64,000 nucleotides of DNA, taken from the NCBI RefSeq assembly GCF_050433445.1, contig NZ_JBNPXF010000002.1, forward strand, positions 137,434 through 201,433, given 5' to 3'. Both the position numbers and the translations under genes were made by a program. Under the pieces are notes generated by a model. That model had not been told where the DNA came from and did not search any database. It saw nothing but the letters and a program-made list of their open reading frames with translations. Of the stretch, positions 45,558 to 54,420 are shown one piece after another. The number at the start of each line of letters is the position of its first letter. Within the stretch, counting starts at the first letter, position 1. The DNA comes from Kroppenstedtia sanguinis (GTDB lineage: Bacteria > Bacillota > Bacilli > Thermoactinomycetales > DSM-45169).

Positions 45558-46322
45558 CTATTTTAACTTGGATGTGGTAAGATACATGCGAGCCAGCGTT
45601 TTTAAGGCTGTCACACCGAGAAAGGCGATCAGCACCCAAGAGACCAGCGGCAACGGAAGCACCATCTCCGTCAAAACCGCGATCAGGAACAAAGCGAAAA
45701 AGCCAGGCATTCCCGTAAAAAAGGCCAGCCACTCCATGAAGGCAGAGGAAGTTCTCATGTCACTGACAGGATCGCTTTCGTCTGCTTTCAATCCCACATA
45801 ATTGTATGCTAGGGGAACCAGTAATCCCAAGGTCCCGATCAGAGTGGCTCCGTAGATAAGTGTCCCCTGGAGCAGATCCATCTCCACTTGGCCTGTTTCC
45901 TTCAGGACGGCCAGAGAAACACCGGTCAGGATCGGAATGCTCATGGCCCGGATCAGTGTATCCACATACACTCCGAGACGCCCGGTGATCTCTTTCAAAC
46001 GAGCCAGCTCGCCATCGAGACAATCACAGAGATAACCCAGGTTGTAACAGAGAATCGCCAACAGATAGCCCCAAGCCTCCCCAATCAGCAAAAACCAGCC
46101 GGTTAGCGCGAAAAAGAGGAGGCTGCACCAACTGATCCCGTTCGGAGTTACTCGGGTTCGACTCAGCATCAATGTCACATAGATAGAAAATCTACGTAAC
46201 ACATGCCAGGACCAGATTTCTTCCAAATGCCTAGGTTTTTGGCAGAGAATTCGAAGCTGCCGAATCCGATCACTGTCAACGGGCAATGTTGGTCGCATTT
46301 TTATCATATCGCTGTTCTTCAT
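45558..46322 (-). CDS. CDP-alcohol phosphotransferase (second of the cluster)
   Basis: 254 residues, about six helices, with the motif CLDGELAR-x8-GVYVDTLIRA. DGx2ARx8Gx3D is intact, but the last position is Ala/Met (DTLIRAM) where the family has Asp, so the final catalytic Asp of Dx3D is missing or replaced. Start at the ATG at 46322 (GGAGAGG ahead); it overlaps the end of the glycosyltransferase gene by 47 bases. The sequence RVTPNGISWCSLLFFALTGW is typical of the first helices. Paired with the gene at 41073. Confidence 0.85.
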   Translation of the reverse strand: MKNSDMIKMRPTLPVDSDRIRQLRILCQKPRHLEEIWSWHVLRRFSIYVTLMLSRTRVTPNGISWCSLLFFALTGWFLLIGEAWGYLLAILCYNLGYLCDCLDGELARLKEITGRLGVYVDTLIRAMSIPILTGVSLAVLKETGQVEMDLLQGTLIYGATLIGTLGLLVPLAYNYVGLKADESDPVSDMRTSSAFMEWLAFFTGMPGFFALFLIAVLTEMVLPLPLVSWVLIAFLGVTALKTLARMYLTTSKLK

Positions 46323-47322
46323 GGACCCGGTCACCTCTCCAGTAATGTTTGCTCAGATAGCTGGCGGCCGAGCCGAAACCGCGGCTGAAATGCAACAGGA
46401 AAAAAGACAGCATACAAGGGAGAAAATACTTCCATCCCCTCTTTTTAACCATTCCCCATGACGAGCGAACCAAAATAACTAAGTAAGCTAGGATCAGTGC
46501 GAGCAAAGTCAACCTCGCCACCGTGCTGAAAAATGAAGCAAGCCCCAACAATAACGAGGTACAGACGACCATCAGCGGGATATAATGACGCCAACGGAGT
46601 ACACCGGAGCCCCGCTTGCTAGCCACAATCGTCCATTTTCCGTCACTGTAGGATTTTTCCAGGAAAGCGGGCAGGGTATTTCGTACAAAATAGGTGGACC
46701 GGATGGTAGTGGACAAAAAGAAAGATCCCCCGCTTTTACGGATGCGGGCATGCATTTCCAAGTCCTCATTTCTGTTCAAGCTTTCATTGAACAGGCCCAC
46801 GCGATCGAAAATCTCCCGTTTGTATGCCCCGTAAGGGACCGTGTCCACATATCCTTCCCACTTATTTTTGGTGGTTCGGAACTTGGAGTTGCCAACTCCG
46901 AAGGGATGAGAATAGACGTAAGCGTTCACCTCTCCCCAAAATCCGGTTCCCTTGGTTTCCACCACACCTCCCACACAGGAAGCATCGGGCACCTGCTGTG
47001 CTACACGATAGGTGCTGGACAGAAAGTCCTGAGGGATTTGGCTGTGCCCGTCCACCCGAATAACATACTCTCCGCGGGAGTGCTGTATACCGAGGTTCCA
47101 ACCCGGTGGCAAGGTGTGTCGGGGATTGGACAGATAGCGAATGCGGCCCGGATACAGCCGCTGAAATTCCTCCACGATTTGCGGAGTGGCATCCTGGGAT
47201 TCCCCATCCACCACGATGACTTCATACTGACTTTGCGGAAAGTCTTGGTTTAAAACAGATTCTAGCAAATTCCTTATATAGGCCTCTTCATTCCTTACGA
47301 CCAGTAAAAAAGAAAAAACCAA
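46276..47322 (-). CDS. Family 2 glycosyltransferase with C-terminal membrane helices (ExoA-like)
   Basis: 348 residues or a few more. GT-A fold: SFLLVVRNEEAYIRNLLESV, VIVVDGESQDATPQIV, RGEYVIRVDGHSQIP (DxD-like DGH), GAYKREIFDRVGLFNESLNR, then NEDLEMHARIRKSG, followed by three helices (about 245-330). It resembles ExoA-type transferases that add sugars on the cytoplasmic face. Start: TTG at 47322 is the only standard codon, but GGGTGA lies six bases before an in-frame ATC at 47334, which would give the usual MENPLVFSFLL N-terminus. First gene of the envelope cluster. Confidence 0.88.
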   Translation of the reverse strand: MVFSFLLVVRNEEAYIRNLLESVLNQDFPQSQYEVIVVDGESQDATPQIVEEFQRLYPGRIRYLSNPRHTLPPGWNLGIQHSRGEYVIRVDGHSQIPQDFLSSTYRVAQQVPDASCVGGVVETKGTGFWGEVNAYVYSHPFGVGNSKFRTTKNKWEGYVDTVPYGAYKREIFDRVGLFNESLNRNEDLEMHARIRKSGGSFFLSTTIRSTYFVRNTLPAFLEKSYSDGKWTIVASKRGSGVLRWRHYIPLMVVCTSLLLGLASFFSTVARLTLLALILAYLVILVRSSWGMVKKRGWKYFLPCMLSFFLLHFSRGFGSAASYLSKHYWRGDRVHEEQRYDKNATNIAR

Positions 47323-47334
47323 CGGATTTTCGAT

Positions 47335-47892
47335 GGTAAATCACCCGCTCTCTACCTGCTGTCGGGATGCAAAGAATCCTGCCACACAAGGAAGCCATTG
47401 ATTTATCACTTGGACCATCGGAATAAGATTTCAGATGACCTGTCAACGGCCAAGGCACTCCATGTGAAACCTCACCCTCCCTGAGGCGGTTGGTTTCCAC
47501 AACGTCTCTGGAAGGAGGTCAAACCCCTGCTCCCTCCTCCTCTAACCGGTTTCACTTCATCACTATCATAACATAACATGGGCTTGTTTTTTCTACAATT
47601 ACGGACCCCTCTCTTGTAAACAATTACATATAATCCCTCTTATTATTTCGATCCCGAGCACCATTTTATCAAAGATTGATTTTCATCTTATCATGTTTCA
47701 GATTGTTTTGCGGAGGATTCAACTGCAAATAGTTCTTTTAACGAAGGTTTTCTCCCCAAGGGTAGCAAAAACACATCTTTGGTCTTATCCCTTAGGATTC
47801 CTCCACTTGCAGGAAAGGACCCTCCATCGATTCCTGCAAACGTCGGGAACTTCCCATCCCCTCTGTCTGATCCACCTCTCCCTCCAATAGAT
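47335..47892. other. Long leader/spacer between the purine operon end and the envelope cluster
   Basis: No gene that I can support. A minus-strand promoter lies at 47570-47598, giving an untranslated leader of about 230 bases before the glycosyltransferase gene. That is long enough to hold regulation, but I recognise no known riboswitch. Confidence 0.4.
47570..47598 (-). promoter_or_regulatory. Candidate promoter of the envelope cluster
   Basis: On the minus strand TTGTAG (47598-47593), 17 bases, TATGTT (47575-47570). Confidence 0.4.
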
Positions 47893-47922
47893 GAAAACCA
47901 CCCCGTCTTGGGCGGGGTGGTC
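47893..47922 (-). terminator. Terminator of the purine operon
   Basis: CCACCCCGCCCAAGACGGGG followed by TGGTTTTCATC on the minus strand, a few bases after purD. Confidence 0.85.
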
Positions 47923-47928
47923 GAGGAT

Positions 47929-49197
47929 CTATTCAGCTTTCACTCCACGTATGCCAATATCCCGACGATAGTGAACCCCCTCAAAACTGATAGATTCCAC
48001 ACGTCGATATGCGGCTTCTCGCGCTGACTGCAAATCCACACTCCAGGAGGTGACAGCCAAGACCCGGCCCCCTGCCGTGACCAGAGTTCCTTCTTCCCAA
48101 GCGGTGCCAGCATGAAACACCATCGTGTCCTCGGGATCAACAGAAAGCCCTTGGATCTCCTTTCCCTTCACCACATCCCCAGGATAACCTGCAGAGGCCA
48201 TCACGACACAGACCGAAGCTTCGGGCTTCCACTGGATCGATAGGTCCTGCAATCGCCCTTCCGTAACGGCTAATAAGATCTCCGCCAGGTCGCTGTCCAG
48301 CCGAGGAAGTACCACTTGGGTCTCGGGATCTCCGAAACGGGCATTAAACTCGATCACCTTGGGACCCGCAGCAGTCATCATCAGACCAGCGTAAAGGACC
48401 CCCCGATAGTGAAGCCCTTCTTTCTCCATTCCTCGGGCCATGGGTTCCAGAATCTCCATCACGATCTGCTGGATCCTCTCCTCCGAAATCTGAGGCACCG
48501 GACTATAGGCTCCCATTCCCCCGGTGTTAGGACCTTGATCTCCATCGAAAACCGGCTTATGGTCTTGAGCCGGGACCATCGGACGAACAGTTTCGCCGTC
48601 GACGAAAGCCATCAGAGAAATCTCTTCTCCCTCCAGATACTCCTCGACCACAATCTCTTCCCCTGCCTTGCCAAAGGCACGGAATGTCATCAGATCTTCC
48701 ACCGCTTTTTCCGCCTCATGCAGGGTGCGGGCCACAATCACTCCCTTGCCCGCCGCCAAACCGTCAGCTTTCACTACGATCGGCGCCCCTTGCTCGCGGA
48801 TATACTCGATGGCGGCCTCTGAATCCTTGAAAGCGCGGTATCTCCCCGTGGGGATTCCATACTTGTCCATCAGATCTTTGGCAAAGCGCTTGCTCCCTTC
48901 CACCTGGGCCGCATTTTTCCGCGGCCCGAACACCGCCAGTCCCGCTTTTTCAAAAGTGTCCACAACTCCCGCCATCAGGGAGGCTTCGGGACCGACTACA
49001 GTCAGATCGATCTGATTTTCCTGGGCAAAGCGGACCAAGGCTTCCCCATCAGTGGGGGAGATGGAGGGGGTGACAGCATGTTCCCCCATGCCGCCGTTAC
49101 CGGGAGTGCAATAAACTTGGGTCACCTGGGGACTCTGCATCAATTTCCAAAGGAGGGCATGTTCCCGCCCCCCACTGCCAATCACCAATACACGCAA
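47929..49197 (-). CDS. purD: Phosphoribosylamine-glycine ligase PurD
   Basis: ATP-grasp enzyme for step 2 of purine synthesis (phosphoribosylamine plus glycine to GAR). 422 residues. RVLVIGSGGREHALLWKL at the N-terminus, GPEASLMAGVVDTFEKAGLA, then the ATP-grasp core PIVVKADGLAAGKGVIVA, EEYLEGEEISLMAFVDGETV, GPNTGGMGAYSP and VIEFNARFGDPETQVVLPRL. Starts at a TTG (49197) with AAGGCGGTG ahead. Last gene of the operon, separated from purH by a small membrane gene. Confidence 0.97.
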   Translation of the reverse strand: MRVLVIGSGGREHALLWKLMQSPQVTQVYCTPGNGGMGEHAVTPSISPTDGEALVRFAQENQIDLTVVGPEASLMAGVVDTFEKAGLAVFGPRKNAAQVEGSKRFAKDLMDKYGIPTGRYRAFKDSEAAIEYIREQGAPIVVKADGLAAGKGVIVARTLHEAEKAVEDLMTFRAFGKAGEEIVVEEYLEGEEISLMAFVDGETVRPMVPAQDHKPVFDGDQGPNTGGMGAYSPVPQISEERIQQIVMEILEPMARGMEKEGLHYRGVLYAGLMMTAAGPKVIEFNARFGDPETQVVLPRLDSDLAEILLAVTEGRLQDLSIQWKPEASVCVVMASAGYPGDVVKGKEIQGLSVDPEDTMVFHAGTAWEEGTLVTAGGRVLAVTSWSVDLQSAREAAYRRVESISFEGVHYRRDIGIRGVKAE

Positions 49198-49349
49198 ATT
49201 CAGACACCGCCTTCTGCAAGAAATAAATCCAATGTTCCCCGTGCACTCCGGGGCTTGTCCATTTCCTGGAAGAGGACCTAAAAAACCGGACAGAGAGGGC
49301 AGGGGCGCCCACCGACTGGATCCGATCTGTCCGGAAAATCTTCATCTGC

Positions 49350-49628
49350 TTATCCCAACCCTAAACTGACTCCAAACAGGAGGATCGTCACCACGATAAA
49401 GATAAAGGCCCAATCCCCTTTCACCTCGGATATCGGTCCCTTTTCCCCCTGGACAGAGGGATGAGACATGATTCCGCTCATGGCGATCGCAATCAAAAAA
49501 TAGATTCCTGCTGCCACCCGGATCGCGTACTCCCAGGATAATGGCTCGTACCAGCCCAGGAAACTGACCAGCCACAAGAGGGAAATCGTAGCGACAACGA
49601 TCAAGATCGACCAACGAATCACATACAT
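49350..49628 (-). CDS. Small membrane protein (92 aa) inside the purine operon
   Basis: 92 residues, three hydrophobic segments (about 5-24, 33-53, 73-91). WYEPLSWEYAIRVAAGIYFL and KGPISEVKGDWAFIFIV lie between and within them. GGGAGGG precedes the ATG. It lies between purH and purD in the same direction; purHD are adjacent in B. subtilis, so this gene is an addition. Function unknown, no family recognised. Confidence 0.75.
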   Translation of the reverse strand: MYVIRWSILIVVATISLLWLVSFLGWYEPLSWEYAIRVAAGIYFLIAIAMSGIMSHPSVQGEKGPISEVKGDWAFIFIVVTILLFGVSLGLG

Positions 49629-49696
49629 GATCCACCCTCCCCGGCGTTCTGGTTTTGATATCTATACGCCAGCAAGGGAGGAGGTGTTAATAGGAA

Positions 49697-51238
49697 TCAG
49701 TGCTTGAAGTGTCGGGTATGTGTGAACACCATGGAAATTCCATGACGATTCGCTTCGTCGATGGACTCCTGATCCCGGATCGAACCACCGGGCTGGATAA
49801 TCGCCGTCACTCCCGCCGCTATCGCTTCTTCCACTGTGTCCTTCATCGGAAAGAATGCATCCGAGGCGAGAACCGATCCTTTACTCCGGTCCCCTGCCTG
49901 TTCGATGGCAATGCGGGCGGCACCCACTCGGTTCATCTGTCCCGCTCCCACCCCGACGGTGGAGAAATCCCGGGCCAGCACAATCGCATTGGATTTCACA
50001 TGCTTCACCACTTTCCAAGCGAACAGGAGCTGCTCCCATTCCTCTTCAGAGGGTTCACGACGTGTCGCCACGGAACACTCTTCCCGGGAGACGGACTTGA
50101 CATCCCGAGCCTGTGCCAACGCTCCCCCGCCCACGCTGCTCACACGGATGCTTTCTTGCGCTCCTTTGGACAAATCCCCTACACGGAGCAGGCGCAGGTT
50201 TTTCTTCTCCTGCAAGAGGGCGAGGGCTTCTTCTTCGAAGTCCGGAGCCAGGATGATCTCCAGAAAGATCTCCTTCAGAGATTGTGCTGTCTCCTGATCC
50301 ACCCGCCGGTTGAGAGCAATGATACCGCCAAAGATGGAGACGGGATCTGATTCATAGGCTTTCCGGTACGCCTGTACCAAGCTCTCTCCCACACCCACAC
50401 CGCAGGGATTCATATGTTTCACTGCCACCGCCGCAGGCTGATCAAATTCGGACACCATCTCCAGGGCGGCATTGGCATCATTGATGTTGTTGTAGGAAAG
50501 TTCCTTTCCATGGAGCTGTTCCGCTGTGGCCACCGTCCCGCTCCCGGAAAGCGGTTCCCGATAGAAGGCCGCCGACTGGTGGGGATTCTCCCCGTAACGA
50601 AGCTCCTGGGCCTTTTCAAAGGTGAGTGTCCACTTCTCTGGGTGAGTCTCTCCGGTTTGCCCCGTCAGGTAAGCGGCGATCAGGGCATCATAGGCAGCAG
50701 TGTGGCGAAAGGCTTTGGCTGCCAACCTTTCTCGGGTGGATCTCTGCACTCCACCCCGCTGGATCTCTTCCAATACCAGCTCGTAGTCTGCGGGATCCAC
50801 TACCACCGTCACATCGCGATGGTTTTTCGCAGCCGCTCGCACCATGGATGGGCCACCGATATCGATATTTTCGATAGCCTCTTCCCAGGTTACTCCCGGT
50901 TTGCTGATCGTCTGCTGGAAGGGGTAGAGGTTGACCACCACCAGATCGAAGGGGTCGATGTTTTGTTCTCCCAGTTGCCGAGTATGGTTTTCCAAATCTC
51001 GTACAGCCAGTAACCCCCCATGGATCCGGGGATGCAGAGTTTTTACCCTCCCATCCAGTATCTCAGGAAAACCGGTCACTTCGGATACACCGATCACGGG
51101 AATCCCTGAATCCACCAACCTTTGCCGAGTACCTCCGGTGGACACCATCTCCACGCCCTGTTCGGAGAGTTTTTTCGCCAAATCTACGATTCCGGTCTTA
51201 TCCGATACACTGATCAATGCTCGTCGGATCGATTTCAA
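49697..51238 (-). CDS. purH: Bifunctional AICAR transformylase/IMP cyclohydrolase PurH
   Basis: Last two steps to IMP. 513 residues. The N-terminal IMP cyclohydrolase domain has [49 protein letters not shown] and [16 protein letters not shown]. The C-terminal AICAR formyltransferase domain has [29 protein letters not shown] (catalytic Lys-His) and [11 protein letters not shown] with [14 protein letters not shown]. Start: TTG at 51238, with AAAGGAGG nine bases ahead. An ATG at 51247 lies directly against the same site, so TTG is preferred. Confidence 0.97.
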   Translation of the reverse strand: MKSIRRALISVSDKTGIVDLAKKLSEQGVEMVSTGGTRQRLVDSGIPVIGVSEVTGFPEILDGRVKTLHPRIHGGLLAVRDLENHTRQLGEQNIDPFDLVVVNLYPFQQTISKPGVTWEEAIENIDIGGPSMVRAAAKNHRDVTVVVDPADYELVLEEIQRGGVQRSTRERLAAKAFRHTAAYDALIAAYLTGQTGETHPEKWTLTFEKAQELRYGENPHQSAAFYREPLSGSGTVATAEQLHGKELSYNNINDANAALEMVSEFDQPAAVAVKHMNPCGVGVGESLVQAYRKAYESDPVSIFGGIIALNRRVDQETAQSLKEIFLEIILAPDFEEEALALLQEKKNLRLLRVGDLSKGAQESIRVSSVGGGALAQARDVKSVSREECSVATRREPSEEEWEQLLFAWKVVKHVKSNAIVLARDFSTVGVGAGQMNRVGAARIAIEQAGDRSKGSVLASDAFFPMKDTVEEAIAAGVTAIIQPGGSIRDQESIDEANRHGISMVFTHTRHFKH

Positions 51239-51365
51239 GCTGGACATCCTCCTTTTCAGGCCTCTGATGTAGTCGGTCTCAGGATGGGCACCAAAGTTCT
51301 GGCGGGCCAAAGTCACTCCCTATAACCCACTCCCTCCGATATTTCACCAATTTCTCGAATCCCGC

Positions 51366-51956
51366 TTACTCCTTCCCCTCAGGGGAATGGATCTCGCCGG
51401 TCAGCCATTTGCGAACCACCATGGGGTAGAGGTTGTGTTCAACAAACTGAATCTTCTTGCGCAAGGAGTCTACGGTCTCCCCTGGTTCCACCAGCACCGG
51501 CTTTTGGTCGATAATCGGACCGGTGTCGATCCCCTGATCCACCCAGTGCACTGTGACGCCGGTCCAGCGGACTCCATAATTCAAGGCTTGCTCCGGGGCA
51601 TCTTTCCCCTGGAAGGCTGGAAGTAGAGAGGGATGGATATTCAGGATGCGCCAACGATAGGCTTCCAGTAAAACAGGACCCACAATGCGCATATATCCCG
51701 CCAGCAAGATCCGTTGGATCCCCTGTTTCCGCAATTCTGCGAGGATGGCTTCTTCATAGGCCGCTTTGTTTTCGTAGTCTGAAGGACGAAAAGCCATGGC
51801 AGCCACCCCCAGCCGCTGGGCGCGTTCCAGTACCGGGGCTTCAGGACGGTCTGTGATCAAAAGCGTGATCGATTGGGGCCAACCCTGTCGTCGGGATTTT
51901 TCCACCAGTACTTCAAAGTTGCTACCATCTCCAGATGCAAAGACTGCGATACTCAA
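51366..51956 (-). CDS. purN: Phosphoribosylglycinamide formyltransferase PurN
   Basis: Transfers a formyl group from 10-formyl-THF to GAR. 196 residues. [20 protein letters not shown] (phosphoribose loop), [39 protein letters not shown] (catalytic Asn and His) and [19 protein letters not shown] (catalytic Asp). Start at a TTG (51956) overlapping the purM stop (TTGA) with GGGAGGG six bases ahead, which gives the usual family N-terminus. Confidence 0.95.
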   Translation of the reverse strand: MSIAVFASGDGSNFEVLVEKSRRQGWPQSITLLITDRPEAPVLERAQRLGVAAMAFRPSDYENKAAYEEAILAELRKQGIQRILLAGYMRIVGPVLLEAYRWRILNIHPSLLPAFQGKDAPEQALNYGVRWTGVTVHWVDQGIDTGPIIDQKPVLVEPGETVDSLRKKIQFVEHNLYPMVVRKWLTGEIHSPEGKE

Positions 51957-52987
51957 GCTAAATCCCTCCCAGTCCATGTCACCCCGCTGCCTTGGGTCAC
52001 CTCTCCGATCACATAAGCCCGCTCTCCCGCCTCTGCAGCGGTTCGCACAGCCAGATCCGCCTGCTCTTTGGGGACACAAAGAACCATCCCGATTCCCATG
52101 TTGAAGGTGCGGTACAGATCCTCCTCAGACAAGTTTCCTTCCTGGGCCAGGGCTTGGAAGATCTCCGGCTGCGGCCAAGCTCCCCGGTCGAGACGCACTC
52201 CGCATTCCAGCGGAAGCATGCGAGGCACATTTTCTTCCAAACCTCCCCCGGTGATATGAGCGCCCCCTTTTACCTGACAAGCCTCCATCAAAGCTTGGAG
52301 GGCGCGCACATAGATGCGGGTGGGCGCCAGCAGTGCATCTCCCCAAGTCCCCTCCCCCCAGGGCACCTGTTCTGCAAGTCGTTTCGGTCCATCCGCTAGC
52401 AGAATCTTCCTTGCGAGGGAGAAGCCGTTGCTGTGCAAGCCGTTGGAAGCCAGACCCACCATGAGGTCTCCAGGCTGGATATGCTCTCCTCCCAGCAGCT
52501 GATCCCGTTCTACAGCACCGACGGCAAAGCCGGCCACATCATATTCCCCATTGGAATACATGCCCGGCATCTCCGCTGTCTCACCGCCGATCAAGGCACA
52601 ACCCGCTTGCTCACAACCATCGGCGATTCCCTTGACCACAGCTTCCGCTTGATCGGGCAACAGCTTTCCTGTAGCGAGATAATCGAGAAAGAAGAGCGGC
52701 TCCGCCCCCTGGACGATCAGATCGTTGACGCACATGGCGACGCAATCGATCCCGATGGTATCATGACGATCCATGGCAAAGGCCAGCTTCAACTTGGTTC
52801 CCACCCCGTCGGTGGCGGCCACTAACACAGGCTCCCGGTAACCGGACAGACGGAAAAGCCCTCCGAAGCCCCCCAGGTCTCCTAGGACTTCCGGACGACG
52901 GGTCCGTTCTACATGTCCTTTGATGCGTTCTACCGCTTCATTGCCAGCGTCGATGTCAACCCCCGCCTGTCGATACGCTTCACTCAT
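51953..52987 (-). CDS. purM: Phosphoribosylformylglycinamidine cyclo-ligase PurM
   Basis: Closes the imidazole ring (FGAM to AIR) with ATP. 344 residues. [20 protein letters not shown] at the start, [71 protein letters not shown] and [13 protein letters not shown]. Start at the ATG at 52987 (GGAGGGG ahead), overlapping the purF stop as ATGA. Confidence 0.96.
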   Translation of the reverse strand: MSEAYRQAGVDIDAGNEAVERIKGHVERTRRPEVLGDLGGFGGLFRLSGYREPVLVAATDGVGTKLKLAFAMDRHDTIGIDCVAMCVNDLIVQGAEPLFFLDYLATGKLLPDQAEAVVKGIADGCEQAGCALIGGETAEMPGMYSNGEYDVAGFAVGAVERDQLLGGEHIQPGDLMVGLASNGLHSNGFSLARKILLADGPKRLAEQVPWGEGTWGDALLAPTRIYVRALQALMEACQVKGGAHITGGGLEENVPRMLPLECGVRLDRGAWPQPEIFQALAQEGNLSEEDLYRTFNMGIGMVLCVPKEQADLAVRTAAEAGERAYVIGEVTQGSGVTWTGRDLA

Positions 52988-54420
52988 CGGCTCTTCCCCT
53001 CCGCAACCTGTGGCAATTCTCCTTCGATTGCCGTCGGATATTTTCCGTTGAAACAGGCGAGACAATGACCGCAATCTCCCAGTTCCGGGGATTTCCCCAC
53101 AGCCCGGATCAATCCTCCCTCACTCAGAAAGGAGAGGCTATCGGCCCCGATGAGCTCCCGAATCTCTTCCACACTGTGCTTGGCGGCGATCAATTGCGTC
53201 CGGTCAGAAGTGTCGATCCCGTAAAAACAGGAGTAACGGACCGGCGGGGAACTGATCCGGACATGAACCTCCTTCGCCCCTGCCTCTTTCAACATCCCGA
53301 CGATGCGGCGGCTGGTGGTTCCCCTGACGATGGAGTCATCGATCATCACGACTCGTTTTCCCTCCACCACCTTGCGCACCGCGGACAATTTCATCTTGAC
53401 TCCTTGCTCCCGCAGGTGCTGACTGGGCTGGATAAAAGTACGTGCGACATAGCGATTTTTAATCAACCCCAGTTCATAGGGAATCCCCGCCGCCTCTGCA
53501 AATCCGATCGCCGCCGAGGTGCTGGAGTCCGGCACACCGGTGACGACATCCGCTTCCACCGGCGCCTCTCGGTAGAGCTCCTTACCGAGGCATTTACGAG
53601 CGCCATGTACATTGATGCCTTCGATATCACTATCTGGCCGAGCGAAATAGATATATTCAAAAGAACAGACCGCATGGGGCGCCGGCTCCGCAAAACGGAG
53701 GGAGCGCAATCCCTTTTTCCCTTTCAGATCCAAGACCAACAGCTCTCCCGGTTCAACCGTGCGCAGATGGTCCGCCCCGATCACGTCAAAAGCACAAGTC
53801 TCGGAAGAAAAAACGTAAGCATCACCTAACATCCCCATGGACAGAGGACGTAACCCATGGGGATCCTGGACGACCAGCAACTGGTCGTTGGTCAGGATCA
53901 AAAGAGCATAGGCACCCACCAGCTGGTTGAGAGATTCTTTCACCGCCTCCTCCAGACAAGACGCCTTGGACTGGGCGATCAGATGAGCGATCACCTCAGT
54001 GTCGGAGGAGGTGTGAAACACCTCCCCCTGACTTTCCAACTCCTTCTTCAGCCCTTCGGCATTGACCAGATTCCCGTTGGTGGCCAAGGCCAACTGACCG
54101 ACGACGGCATCGTGGAAAACCAAGGGCTGGGCATTGGTCAACAAGCTCTCTCCCGAGGTGGCATATCGCACATGGCCGATGGCAGTATCCCCGACCAACC
54201 CTTTGAGGATCTCCCCGTTGAACACTTCATGGACCAACCCCATACTCCGGTGGTAACGAAAACCCGTGCCCCCCGTCGCTACGATCCCTGCGCTCTCCTG
54301 TCCCCGATGCTGCAAGGCATGGAGTCCATAGTAAGTCAGCTGGGCGGCATCGGGATGACCGACAATGCCAAAAACCCCGCACTCCTCGTTTAGTTCGTCG
54401 AAGACAGATTCATCATCCAT
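52984..54420 (-). CDS. purF: Amidophosphoribosyltransferase PurF
   Basis: First committed step (PRPP plus glutamine to phosphoribosylamine). 478 residues. An 11-residue propeptide ([13 protein letters not shown]) precedes the catalytic Cys in [13 protein letters not shown], as in the self-processed Bacillus enzyme. [23 protein letters not shown], then the PRPP site [18 protein letters not shown]. Four Cys for an iron-sulfur cluster are seen in [18 protein letters not shown] and [11 protein letters not shown]. Start at the ATG at 54420; the gene overlaps purL by 31 bases. Confidence 0.97.
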   Translation of the reverse strand: MDDESVFDELNEECGVFGIVGHPDAAQLTYYGLHALQHRGQESAGIVATGGTGFRYHRSMGLVHEVFNGEILKGLVGDTAIGHVRYATSGESLLTNAQPLVFHDAVVGQLALATNGNLVNAEGLKKELESQGEVFHTSSDTEVIAHLIAQSKASCLEEAVKESLNQLVGAYALLILTNDQLLVVQDPHGLRPLSMGMLGDAYVFSSETCAFDVIGADHLRTVEPGELLVLDLKGKKGLRSLRFAEPAPHAVCSFEYIYFARPDSDIEGINVHGARKCLGKELYREAPVEADVVTGVPDSSTSAAIGFAEAAGIPYELGLIKNRYVARTFIQPSQHLREQGVKMKLSAVRKVVEGKRVVMIDDSIVRGTTSRRIVGMLKEAGAKEVHVRISSPPVRYSCFYGIDTSDRTQLIAAKHSVEEIRELIGADSLSFLSEGGLIRAVGKSPELGDCGHCLACFNGKYPTAIEGELPQVAEGKSR

